A stretch of DNA of 22,789 bases from Sulfurovum sp. (lineage in GTDB: Bacteria > Campylobacterota > Campylobacteria > Campylobacterales > Sulfurovaceae): assembly GCA_015661535.1 (NCBI GenBank), contig DQVY01000154.1, forward strand, positions 1 to 22,789. Direction: 5' to 3'. Position 1 is the stretch's first letter, and each line of letters opens with the position of its first letter. The notes beneath the pieces were generated by a model, which saw nothing but the letters and a program-made list of their open reading frames with translations, made no database searches and was not told the origin of the DNA. Of this stretch, positions 7,785 through 15,396 are shown one piece after another. The position numbers were made by a program, and so were the translations under genes.

Positions 7785-8456
7785 TCAATCCACTTGCATC
7801 TCAAACCTGTACCCACTTCCTCTAACATTGTGGATGAGGTTCTCCCCTAAACGTTTACGCAGGTTTTTGATATGTGCACGTAAAGATTCGGAGGAGGGTG
7901 TTTCGTCATAATCCCATAACACAGTGTTGAGTGTTTCAAATGTGAGGACCTCGTTGGGGTGTTTCAAAAATGCTTTGAGTGCTTTGAGTTCTTTGGCGGG
8001 AAGAAAAACAGTGTTTCCTTTGTGCAGAAGCAGCTCTTTGTCAATGTCAAAAGAGAGGTCTTTGCTGATCTGTACAGTTTGGGAACGGGCCTGTGTATAG
8101 TGCCGTTTCTGTAAGTTCTGCATACGTAAAAGAAGCTCTGCCAACTCAAAAGGTTTTTTAATATAGTCATCGGCACCGCTTTCAAAACCTGCTGAGACAT
8201 CTTCAATATCGTTCAGTGAGGTAATGAATATCGTAGGGGTTTTGTCTCCTTCCTCTCTTAACATTTTAAGCAGGTCAAAGCCTTTTATGGCAGGTACATT
8301 GACATCGAAAAGGTAGATATCGTATTGTGTTTCATAAGCAGCAGACAATGCCTCTTCCCCATCGTAGACAAGTATGACATCATTGTCATTATCTTCAAGA
8401 TATTCCAATATAATGTCTGAGAGGGCCAGATCATCTTCAAGTAGTAAAATTTTCAT
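7785..8456 (-). CDS. OmpR/PhoB-family response regulator
   Basis: A 223-residue protein. The receiver domain (1-115) has the acidic cluster Glu7-Asp8-Asp9, phosphoacceptor Asp51 in YLFDVNVP, Thr79 and Lys101 in KKPF. The C-terminal winged helix (about 125-220) ends with the usual SSESLRAHIKNLRKRL and VRGSGYRF motifs, so it binds DNA as a dimer on tandem repeats. Its gene is first in a two-gene operon with the kinase. Its own promoter carries the same TTCACACT box found in front of the divergent Gly-rich gene and the DUF2202 gene, so autoregulation and control of those two is likely. Confidence 0.92.
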   Translation of the reverse strand: MKILLLEDDLALSDIILEYLEDNDNDVILVYDGEEALSAAYETQYDIYLFDVNVPAIKGFDLLKMLREEGDKTPTIFITSLNDIEDVSAGFESGADDYIKKPFELAELLLRMQNLQKRHYTQARSQTVQISKDLSFDIDKELLLHKGNTVFLPAKELKALKAFLKHPNEVLTFETLNTVLWDYDETPSSESLRAHIKNLRKRLGENLIHNVRGSGYRFEMQVD

Positions 8457-8498
8457 GCTGCCTCCTTATGCTTGTATCTTTCTTATGATACTACGAAA

Positions 8499-8519
8499 AT
8501 CATATGAACTTAGTGTGAA
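8499..8519 (-). promoter_or_regulatory. Promoter of the response regulator/kinase operon
   Basis: Read on the minus strand: TTCACACT (8519-8512), seven bases, then TATGAT (8504-8499) as -10. The 11-base sequence 8509-8519 is an exact inverted copy of 8561-8571, which serves the divergent gene. An upstream second half-site 11 bp away is weak here. Confidence 0.5.
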
Positions 8520-8549
8520 TTTTATGTTTGAGACACTTTAGAGATACCC

Positions 8550-8581
8550 TTTATAATGATTTCACACTAAGCGTGTATAAT
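8550..8581 (+). promoter_or_regulatory. Promoter of the secreted Gly-rich gene
   Basis: TTCACACT (8561-8568), seven bases, then a perfect TATAAT (8576-8581). Eleven bases upstream of the box, TTTATAAT (8550-8557) matches it at 5 of 8 positions and may be the second half-site. The inverted copy of the box at 8509-8519 faces the response regulator gene. Confidence 0.5.
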
Positions 8582-8608
8582 TAGAAAAAATTTTAGAAAG
8601 GTACAGTA

Positions 8609-8953
8609 ATGATGAAAAAAACATCTCTATTTATCTGGGTCATACTTTTTACTGTTTCCCTGCAGGCAAAAGAGTCTGCTAAAAAACATAAAAATGAGAA
8701 AAAATACTATTTTACTTTTGTGGACAGTTATGCAGAGATGGAAAAGAAAGAGAAAGAAGAAGTGTTTAGCTATGAGAACAAGTCTCGGTTCAAATTCAGA
8801 TTCCAGTCCTCTTTGGCAGATGGTGCCAACAGAGCCAACCCAGGAGGCGGTGCAGGTTCTGGCGCAGGTTTTTCTGGAGGTGCCCGGGGTGCTTCCGGTA
8901 TGGGTGGAGGCAGTGCCGGACAAGGTGGCGGTCGAGGCGGAAAAGGGCATTAA
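8609..8953 (+). CDS. Small secreted Gly-rich protein of unknown function
   Basis: A 114-residue protein with a Sec signal (about 1-20, ending SLQA). The mature part is a highly charged Lys/Glu/Tyr segment (about 21-65), then a low-complexity Gly/Ala/Ser tail (about 70-114) of the GGGAGSGAG type ending GGRGGKGH. No transmembrane tail or lipobox is present, so it is periplasmic or released. ATG 8609 is chosen with GAAAGG 8596-8601 as ribosome site; ATG 8612 is an equal alternative. It is divergent from a two-component operon whose promoter shares the same box, so it is probably a target or accessory of that system. I do not recognise the family. Confidence 0.7.
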   Translation: MMKKTSLFIWVILFTVSLQAKESAKKHKNEKKYYFTFVDSYAEMEKKEKEEVFSYENKSRFKFRFQSSLADGANRANPGGGAGSGAGFSGGARGASGMGGGSAGQGGGRGGKGH

Positions 8954-9053
8954 AGATTTATATTAAGCGCTGTCTGACAGCTATGGCAAGCAGATATAAA
9001 GTCAAATAAAGAGATAATATCTACCTAAATAAAAAGTATATAATTGAGGTATA

Positions 9054-9830
9054 ATGAAGCGTCTACTTCCACTCATCATGATCATTTCTTTGGCTGCTTT
9101 TACCTCCTTCTTTTCAGGCTGTTCTTCCAAAAGAGTACATAAACCTCATAAAACAAAATATACCTCTGAAGCAAGACACAAAGCAACCATGCGTTCTTAC
9201 AAGGTAAGAGGGAAGAAGTATAATCCTACCTATGTATCGGTAGGACAGGTGCAAAAAGGGATCTCTTCCTGGTATGGACCAAATTTCCATGGCAAACGTA
9301 CCAGTAATGGTGAAGTCTATAATATGCACGCCAGAACAGCGGCACATAAAACATGGCCTATGGACACCATGGTCAAGGTCAGGAACCTGCAAAATGGAAG
9401 AAGTACCACGGTGCGTATCAATGACAGGGGACCTTTTGTAAGAGGACGTATCATTGACTGTTCCTACAAAGCGGGTAAAGAGATAGGGCTGGACAGAATG
9501 GGGATTGCAAAAGTCTCCATTGAAGTACTTGGCTTTGCAGGAAAAATTCAGTCTAAAGCAAGCACAGCCAAAGCAAAAACACGTGTAAAACTTAGTAACT
9601 TTGGTGTACAGGTAGGTGCCTTTAAACGTTATGCCGGTGCACAGATCTATAAGAAGAAGCATGCAAGCTTTTACCCAGGGTATAAGACAATTGTAAAGAA
9701 ATTTGCTGATGTAGACGGCTCAGGTGAACCTTTGTACAGGGTTTGGCTCATGGGCTTCGGGTCTGAAGACGAAGCAAGAGACTTTAAGAACAGTCATGAC
9801 CTTGCTGGTGCATTCATAGTTAGAAATTAA
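9054..9830 (+). CDS. rlpA: RlpA septal ring lytic transglycosylase / SPOR lipoprotein
   Basis: A 258-residue lipoprotein: signal peptide with lipobox FFSG-Cys23. The double-psi beta-barrel domain covers about 66-155 (SSWYGPNFHGKRTSNGE, AAHKTWP, VRINDRGPF), with Glu87, His98 and Asp124 as the likely active residues by analogy with other RlpA proteins. A C-terminal SPOR domain (about 183-258, FGVQVGAFKRYAGA) should bind denuded glycan at the division septum. Such enzymes cut naked peptidoglycan strands during daughter-cell separation. It is 10 bases before hisB and opens the long plus-strand operon. Upstream A/T-rich sequence holds -10-like GATAAT (9013-9018) and TATAAT (9039-9044). Confidence 0.93.
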   Translation: MKRLLPLIMIISLAAFTSFFSGCSSKRVHKPHKTKYTSEARHKATMRSYKVRGKKYNPTYVSVGQVQKGISSWYGPNFHGKRTSNGEVYNMHARTAAHKTWPMDTMVKVRNLQNGRSTTVRINDRGPFVRGRIIDCSYKAGKEIGLDRMGIAKVSIEVLGFAGKIQSKASTAKAKTRVKLSNFGVQVGAFKRYAGAQIYKKKHASFYPGYKTIVKKFADVDGSGEPLYRVWLMGFGSEDEARDFKNSHDLAGAFIVRN

Positions 9831-9840
9831 GGATAAAAAG

Positions 9841-10413
9841 ATGATAGAAGTAACAAGAGAAACCAAAGAGACACAAATTTCGGTAAAACTAAACCTTTAC
9901 GGCACAGGAAAAGCGAAAATAAACACAGGCGTAGGTTTTTATGACCATATGTTGGAAGCCTTTACCAAACATGCACATATGGACATGGAAGTCTCTTGTG
10001 TAGGAGATACCCACATAGATGACCACCATACGGTGGAAGATGTGGCCATCGTGATAGGACAGGCTTTACGAAAGGCTATTTACCCTGTGCAAAGCATTGA
10101 ACGTTTTGGTAATGCAACCGTGGTGATGGATGAAGCGAGTATCACCTGTGACATTGACCTTTCCAACCGTGGTTTCCTTGTGTTTGAACTGCCTATTGGC
10201 GGGAAAGTAGGAGATTTTGATGTGGAATTGGTAGAAGAGTTCTTTAAAGCCTTTGCCTTTAACCTTCCTTTGACACTGCATCTCATTTATAACCGCGGGA
10301 AAAATAAACATCATATCATTGAGGGGGCGTTTAAGGCATTGGCAGTGGCATTGCGCCGTGCTGTAACGGTCAATGAGAATGCGGGCATTCCAAGCACTAA
10401 AGGTGTACTGTGA
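9841..10413 (+). CDS. hisB: Imidazoleglycerol-phosphate dehydratase
   Basis: A 190-residue monofunctional HisB of normal length. Visible signatures: GVGFYDHMLEAFTKHA, the metal-binding DDHHTVED, NRGKNKHHIIEGAFKALA and the C-terminal STKGVL. It converts imidazole glycerol phosphate to imidazole acetol phosphate, using two Mn ions bound by His and Glu residues, in cytoplasmic histidine synthesis. The gene is embedded between rlpA and kdsC, so histidine synthesis shares a transcript with envelope genes; its stop overlaps the GTG start of kdsC (GTGA). Confidence 0.96.
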   Translation: MIEVTRETKETQISVKLNLYGTGKAKINTGVGFYDHMLEAFTKHAHMDMEVSCVGDTHIDDHHTVEDVAIVIGQALRKAIYPVQSIERFGNATVVMDEASITCDIDLSNRGFLVFELPIGGKVGDFDVELVEEFFKAFAFNLPLTLHLIYNRGKNKHHIIEGAFKALAVALRRAVTVNENAGIPSTKGVL

Positions 10414-10907
10414 GCATTGAATTAATAGTGCTCGATGTAGATGGTACGATGACAGATTCCCGTATTACCTATTCTGAGAATGGTGATGAGATCAAATCGT
10501 TCAATGTCAAAGACGGATTGGCCATAGCTTCATGGAGAAAGCTCGGGAAACAGGTAGCCATTATTACAGGGCGCAGTTCTGACATTGTGGCAAGACGTGC
10601 CAAAGAGTTACACATAGAACACTTTTATCAGGGGATACACAATAAAAAAGAGGTACTGGACACACTCCTTCAAAAGTTAGACCTTAGCATGGAAAATGTA
10701 GCCGCAATAGGGGATGACCTAAATGATATGTCCATGCTAAAAGCCGTCAATACCTCTTTTGTGCCAAGAGATGCCTCTGTTTATGTCGATAGAATTGCAA
10801 CAGTGATACTCACTAAAAAAGGTGGGGACGGGGCTGTACGTGAGATGATAGAACATCTTATTAAACAAGAAGGGTTGGAAGAGCAGTTCCTGGAGCTATG
10901 GGATTAA
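10410..10907 (+). CDS. kdsC: 3-deoxy-D-manno-octulosonate 8-phosphate phosphatase
   Basis: A 165-residue HAD phosphatase without a cap domain, the usual KdsC size. Motif I is LDVDGTMTD, motif II ITGRSS, Lys in the KKEVL region, and motif IV GDDLNDMSML. It removes phosphate from KDO-8-P to give KDO, the sugar joining lipid A to the LPS core. GTG at 10410 overlaps the hisB stop, and the 3' end overlaps lptC by 10 bases, so expression is strongly coupled with LPS transport genes. Confidence 0.92.
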   Translation: MSIELIVLDVDGTMTDSRITYSENGDEIKSFNVKDGLAIASWRKLGKQVAIITGRSSDIVARRAKELHIEHFYQGIHNKKEVLDTLLQKLDLSMENVAAIGDDLNDMSMLKAVNTSFVPRDASVYVDRIATVILTKKGGDGAVREMIEHLIKQEGLEEQFLELWD

Positions 10908-11404
10908 AATTTTTGATCATTGTGTTGATCGCTAGCATCATTTCCGTGTCTCTGCTTGTGGAGTTGCGTAATACAAAGGATAAAAAGCAGGCCTTTACCA
11001 AAGACCTTGAATTTACCAATACCACCTTTACAGAAGTCAACACGGAAAAAATGCAGGGTTGGACCTTTGGTACATATGGGGAACGTGACCGCGGCGTATT
11101 GAAATTGGACAATGTGGTGTTCCATACAGACAACATAGAATCTTTGGTAGCCAAAAAAGGAAAATACATCAAAGATGTTCTTTTTCTTGATGGTGATGTG
11201 GTGATGCAGGAAAAAGACGGATATACCTATAAAACCCAGCATGCAAATTACCATCAAAACACTGAGATACTGAACATCACAGCACCATTTACTGCGGTGC
11301 GCGGTAATGATGTTATGGCAGGGAAAACATTAAAATACAACACGGCTAAAAAAGAGGCTTTTGGTACCCGTGTAGATGCGGTACTTTATACCACTGAAAA
11401 GTAA
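10898..11404 (+). CDS. lptC: LptC, LPS export periplasmic/inner-membrane component
   Basis: A 168-residue protein with one N-terminal transmembrane helix (about 3-22) and a periplasmic beta-jellyroll-like region: FTNTTFTEVN, DNVVFHTDN, LFLDGDVVMQEKDG, and ITAPFTAVRGND, typical of LptC. It takes LPS from the LptBFG transporter and hands it to LptA. The position between kdsC and lptA confirms the call, as sequence similarity in this family is low. Confidence 0.87.
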   Translation: MGLKFLIIVLIASIISVSLLVELRNTKDKKQAFTKDLEFTNTTFTEVNTEKMQGWTFGTYGERDRGVLKLDNVVFHTDNIESLVAKKGKYIKDVLFLDGDVVMQEKDGYTYKTQHANYHQNTEILNITAPFTAVRGNDVMAGKTLKYNTAKKEAFGTRVDAVLYTTEK

Positions 11405-11445
11405 TATAATGGTACAATACCAGATCAATAGTATAGGGGTTTTGA

Positions 11446-11910
11446 GTGAATTTTTTTAAAGTAATACTTTTTTTACTGCTTACGGGAGCTGTTTTTGCAC
11501 AAAAAGTTGAAATCACCTCTACCACTATGCATGCAGAAAACCTGAAAAAAGAAGTACATTTTGTAGGGGATGCGAAAGTAAAAAAATTAGATGACTGGCT
11601 GCATGCGGATGAGATCATTGTATACTTTGACGAGAACAATGAAACAAAAATGTATGAAGCCATAGGATCGGTCACTTTTGAGTTTAAAAAAGAGTTACGT
11701 CATTATACGGGCAGTGCGGACAAGGTTACCTATTATCCTAAAAAATCTGTATATCACCTGCAAGGTAAAGCGATTATTGATGACTTGATAAACAAGAGTC
11801 ATGTGAATGGTGACGAGATCACACTTGATATGCTCAGTGGTGATGCAAGTGTAAAAAGTAACAAGAAGAAGCCAGTGAAGTTTATTATTGAAATGAAGGA
11901 AGAGAAATGA
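11446..11910 (+). CDS. lptA: LptA, periplasmic LPS transport bridge protein
   Basis: A 154-residue protein with a Sec signal (1-18, ending GAVFA) and the OstA/LptA fold: ITSTTMHAENLKKEVHFVGDAKV, DWLHADEIIVYF, AIGSVTFEF, YHLQGKAIIDD. It starts at GTG 11446 with AGGGG just upstream. It polymerises into the bridge that carries LPS to the outer membrane. The 41-base gap after lptC holds TATAAT (11405-11410) and TACAAT (11413-11418), so an internal promoter is possible. The stop overlaps the ATG of the next gene (ATGA). Confidence 0.9.
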   Translation: MNFFKVILFLLLTGAVFAQKVEITSTTMHAENLKKEVHFVGDAKVKKLDDWLHADEIIVYFDENNETKMYEAIGSVTFEFKKELRHYTGSADKVTYYPKKSVYHLQGKAIIDDLINKSHVNGDEITLDMLSGDASVKSNKKKPVKFIIEMKEEK

Positions 11911-12527
11911 GTACGCCTCGTGTTGTAGAAGCAACGTTTATAAAATCTGCACAAAGTATAGCAGACTCACTCCCTGAAGATATGTCTGAAGTGGTTTTTT
12001 TAGGCCGTTCAAATGTAGGGAAAAGTTCGACATTAAACTCATTGACACAAAGAAAAAACCTGGCTAAATCTTCAGCAACACCTGGTAAAACACAGTTAAT
12101 AAACTTTTTTGAAACAAGATACCTGTACAACGAAGAGAGTTATCCTGTTCGTTTTGTGGATCTTCCTGGTTTTGGGTATGCAAAAGTTTCTAAAACCCTA
12201 AAAGAAGTATGGCAGAAAAACCTCGTAGAGTTCATACAGCATCGTGTCTCTATACGTCTTTTTATTCATCTTCGCGATGCACGTCACCCGCATGCACAAA
12301 TTGATGATGATGTGGAAGCGTACATTTCAGAGTTTATCAGACCTGACCAGAAGTATTTGACTGTTTTTACCAAAATAGACAAACTCAACCAAAAAGAGCG
12401 CAATAAACTCAAACGGGAGTTTCCTGGTTCCATCACAGTCTCTAACTTAAAGAAGAATGGGCATGATCGGGTCCACCAAAATATTCTACAGACAATTTTT
12501 GATGTAGGGGATGAGGTAGAGGCGTGA
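11907..12527 (+). CDS. engB: Ribosome biogenesis GTPase EngB/YsxC (YihA)
   Basis: A 206-residue P-loop GTPase. G1 is GRSNVGKSS (33-41), the switch Thr sits in SATPGKT (56-62), G3 is DLPGFG (85-90) and G4 is TKID (155-158); G5 is probably VSN near 174. This is the full-length single-domain EngB, which acts in late large-subunit assembly. It overlaps lptA by four bases and the following gene by four (GTGA). Confidence 0.94.
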   Translation: MSTPRVVEATFIKSAQSIADSLPEDMSEVVFLGRSNVGKSSTLNSLTQRKNLAKSSATPGKTQLINFFETRYLYNEESYPVRFVDLPGFGYAKVSKTLKEVWQKNLVEFIQHRVSIRLFIHLRDARHPHAQIDDDVEAYISEFIRPDQKYLTVFTKIDKLNQKERNKLKREFPGSITVSNLKKNGHDRVHQNILQTIFDVGDEVEA

Positions 12528-12988
12528 TAGCACTTGTTAAGGCAAAACTGAGCGATATTCCTTCGATGCAGGCTTTGGTTGCTGCGGAAGTGAAAGACGG
12601 GATCATCCTCAATCGTACAGAAGATGAAGTAGCAACGAATATACGCTCTTATGTGTTGGCAAAAGAGGGTGAAAAGCTTATTGGCTATGCTGCCTTGCAC
12701 ATACATTCCACACGATTGGCAGAGATACGAAGCCTTATTGTAGATGAGGCATACCGCGGTCAAAAAGTAGGGCAGCGTTTGGTAGATTTTACCTTAAAAG
12801 AAGCGAAGGCATTAGGGGTAGAAGAGGATGTACTGGTGTTAACCTATTTGCCGCTTTTATTTCAAAAACTGGATTTTAAAGAGATAGACAAAGAGGTGAT
12901 ACCTGAACATAAGATTTGGGCAGACTGTATCAAATGTATCCATTTCCCTGTTTGCAATGAAGTGGCACTGGTCTATAAATTGTCTTGA
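12524..12988 (+). CDS. GNAT acetyltransferase, ArgA-like N-acetylglutamate synthase
   Basis: A 154-residue GNAT-fold enzyme. The acetyl-CoA loop is RSLIVDEAYRGQKVGQRLV (about 68-86). The C-terminal part IPEHKIWADCIKC..FPVCNEVALVYKL, with a C-x2-C-x5-C cluster, is typical of the short stand-alone N-acetylglutamate synthases that start arginine synthesis in Campylobacterota. It starts at GTG 12524. Specificity is assigned from the overall pattern and is not proved; a different amino-group acetyltransferase is the alternative. Confidence 0.72.
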   Translation: MIALVKAKLSDIPSMQALVAAEVKDGIILNRTEDEVATNIRSYVLAKEGEKLIGYAALHIHSTRLAEIRSLIVDEAYRGQKVGQRLVDFTLKEAKALGVEEDVLVLTYLPLLFQKLDFKEIDKEVIPEHKIWADCIKCIHFPVCNEVALVYKLS

Positions 12989-12989
12989 T

Positions 12990-13445
12990 ATGAATTTAAA
13001 TGTATTTACACTTTCCAAACCTTTGATCTGGCTCTTCATTTTACTCTTTGTCCTGTTCTACCCTATGCTGATCTCTATTTATGTGTTTTTACCTTTGTTC
13101 ATAGGGGTGATAGCATATGTCTTGATCCGGGGATTGGAAAGAGGTAATTTTTCTGCGGTACTGGTAGCTATTGTGTATACGATCAATCTGGAAGTAAATC
13201 TCTCTCTGCCATTGTTTTTTATTCTTATTGTCACACTCCTTTTTTACGTGCTGATCTATCCTTCTTTAACCTATTTTCACAAGTGTAAAGTATGTACACC
13301 TTTACTCTCTGTGATACTTGTGGACCTCTTATATTTAGGCAGTCTTTTTGCGTATGATTTTGTATTTCAGACACAAAGTATTTTTCTAGATACTATTTTA
13401 CTCTACTCTTTTATAGTAGATATGCTTGTTGTGGTGATCTTATGA
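12990..13445 (+). CDS. MreD-like inner membrane protein
   Basis: I place the start at ATG 12990, two bases after the preceding stop, rather than an ATG at 12957 that would overlap the acetyltransferase by 32 bases. The 151-residue product has about five hydrophobic helices and little else. It lies directly before the penicillin-binding protein 2 gene with a 4-base overlap (ATGA), the position occupied by mreD in many bacteria. MreD links the cytoskeletal MreB/MreC and the elongation machinery. The sequence itself is too generic for certainty. Confidence 0.55.
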   Translation: MNLNVFTLSKPLIWLFILLFVLFYPMLISIYVFLPLFIGVIAYVLIRGLERGNFSAVLVAIVYTINLEVNLSLPLFFILIVTLLFYVLIYPSLTYFHKCKVCTPLLSVILVDLLYLGSLFAYDFVFQTQSIFLDTILLYSFIVDMLVVVIL

Positions 13446-15388
13446 GATATAAATTTATCATAGTGGTTTTTCTTATTTTTTGGGCTGTGATGATCACTCG
13501 TTTGTATCATGTGAGTATCAAATCCAATTTTTACTATGAAGGTCTAGCAAAAGACAATGTAGAAAGAAAGCTCTATCTGAAGCCTGTAAGAGGTGAGATC
13601 AATGACATACATGGTAAGCTCCTGGCCATGAACAGGATAGGGTTCTCACTCCTTATTGCACCACATTTAAAGTTAAAGGGTGAACCTTTGGCCAAGGTGA
13701 TAGATACCTTGGTAGAGACCTTTCCTGACCTCAATAAAACAGTGATGCTCAAGGTCTATAAAAAACACAGTTCGGCCTATAACCATAAGTATATCAAGGT
13801 CGTTGATTTTATACATTATGCCGATATGATGGGTGCCTATCCAAAGTTGAGTCTGGTAGAGAACCTGCATATTGAAGCGGAGACAAAGCGCTATTATCCT
13901 TATGGTAAGATCTCAGCACATATTGTAGGCTATACAGGACGCTCCAATAAAAAAGAAAATAAAAAAGACCCCGTTGTAGATGAAGTGGGAACTGTGGGTA
14001 AAAGTGGTTTAGAGCGTTATTACAATCATGTGCTGCAGGGTGAACTGGGTTTTGAAGTCTCTAAGGTAACGGCAACAAACAAAGCCATAGAGGTTTTAGA
14101 AAGAGAAGAACCTAAAGACAATCAGAACATACGCCTCAATATCGATATAGACCTGCAAAAAATGATCTATGAGCGTTTTGGCAAGCAGACAGGTGTGGCC
14201 ATTGTCATGCGTACCAATGGAGAAGTACTCTCTGCAGTGAGTTACCCCTCTTATGACCCAAATATGTTCGTCGGGGGTATTAGTTTCAAAGATTGGAAAG
14301 CCTTGCAAGATGACCTGGCACATCCTTTTACCAATAAGTTCATTCATGGAACTTACCCTCCCGGTTCAGCGATAAAAATGTCTATGGCACTGGCATTTGA
14401 TAAAGCAAAACCTAACATTTTGTCCAAGACAGAATTTTGTAACGGCCATATTACCATAGGTAAAAGTTCACATAAATTTAGATGTTGGAAAAAATATGGA
14501 CATGGTGCCGTGCCTTTACGTAAAGCCATACGTGAGAGTTGTGATGTCTATTTTTATAAAAAAAGTTTGGCTGTAGGTATCAATGCTATGGCAAAAAACC
14601 TGCGTACCTTTGGCTTTGGTGTGAAAACAGGCGTTGATCTGCCACGTGAATATGCAGGGGTGATGCCAGACCAGGAATGGAAGCGAAAACGTTTTAACAA
14701 ATCATGGTACAGGGGTGAAACGGTGATCGCAGCTATAGGACAGGGCTATGACCTTGTGACGCCTTTACAGGTGGCACGTAATACCGGGCTTTTGGCAACC
14801 TCTTACCTTGCCACACCGTATATAGCCAGAGAGATCGATGGGGTAAAAGTTGAGCCGGTGGTAAAATATATTCCTTTTGATGCCTACAACATAAAAGAGA
14901 TCAGACACGGGATGTATGATGTGTGTAATACACCGGGGGGAACTGCCTATAGAACGATGAGTAAACTGCCCATCACTGTTGCAGGTAAAACGGGGACATC
15001 ACAGGTAACGTCCATTCCTCAGTCAACAGTCAATCGTTTAAAAGAACATGAATTGGCCTATTTTCACAGATCTCATGCCTGGATCACGACCTACGCTCCT
15101 TATGATGACCCTAAGTATATCGTTACGGTATTGGTAGAGCATGGCGGACACGGAGGAAGTACTTCCGGTCCTATTGCAGCAGATATCTATAAATGGCTCT
15201 ATACACATGGGTATTTTTCTCAAAAAGCTGCGGGAATGGGTATCTCTACGCCTCCTGAAGCTACAGTAGAGAACAATGTAACCGTCGATGTCTATACCGA
15301 AGCAGAGATACGCAAGGTCAAACAAAAAGCGGCGAAGAAACCTAAAGTCTATAGACGGCCAAAACCTGAAGCTTTAGACCTTTTTTAA
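13442..15388 (+). CDS. mrdA: Penicillin-binding protein 2 (peptidoglycan transpeptidase)
   Basis: A 648-residue class B PBP. It has one N-terminal membrane anchor (about 4-24) and a pedestal domain with RGEINDIHGKLLA and GKSGLERYYN. The transpeptidase domain shows S309-A-I-K312, S366-C-D368 and K516-T-G518. It makes peptide cross-links in the lateral wall with RodA during cell elongation. The C-terminus has a Lys-rich tail after the catalytic domain. It ends the operon; a T6 run follows at the stop but no good hairpin was found. Confidence 0.94.
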   Translation: MRYKFIIVVFLIFWAVMITRLYHVSIKSNFYYEGLAKDNVERKLYLKPVRGEINDIHGKLLAMNRIGFSLLIAPHLKLKGEPLAKVIDTLVETFPDLNKTVMLKVYKKHSSAYNHKYIKVVDFIHYADMMGAYPKLSLVENLHIEAETKRYYPYGKISAHIVGYTGRSNKKENKKDPVVDEVGTVGKSGLERYYNHVLQGELGFEVSKVTATNKAIEVLEREEPKDNQNIRLNIDIDLQKMIYERFGKQTGVAIVMRTNGEVLSAVSYPSYDPNMFVGGISFKDWKALQDDLAHPFTNKFIHGTYPPGSAIKMSMALAFDKAKPNILSKTEFCNGHITIGKSSHKFRCWKKYGHGAVPLRKAIRESCDVYFYKKSLAVGINAMAKNLRTFGFGVKTGVDLPREYAGVMPDQEWKRKRFNKSWYRGETVIAAIGQGYDLVTPLQVARNTGLLATSYLATPYIAREIDGVKVEPVVKYIPFDAYNIKEIRHGMYDVCNTPGGTAYRTMSKLPITVAGKTGTSQVTSIPQSTVNRLKEHELAYFHRSHAWITTYAPYDDPKYIVTVLVEHGGHGGSTSGPIAADIYKWLYTHGYFSQKAAGMGISTPPEATVENNVTVDVYTEAEIRKVKQKAAKKPKVYRRPKPEALDLF

Positions 15389-15396
15389 CCCTTCCC

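Noticed and set aside
8820..8950. Gly-rich coding stretch as a DNA repeat array
   Set aside because: It is low-complexity protein coding without a regular DNA repeat unit.
8969..8981. Short palindrome GCTGTC-T-GACAGC after the Gly-rich gene
   Set aside because: The centre is too tight for a stable RNA loop and no T-run follows; not called as a terminator.
9114..9662. Long minus-strand reading frame of 182 codons
   Set aside because: It lies wholly over rlpA, has Cys/His-rich shadow composition and no ribosome site.
12284..12763. Minus-strand reading frame of 159 codons
   Set aside because: Shadow of engB and the acetyltransferase gene; both of those have strong domain evidence.
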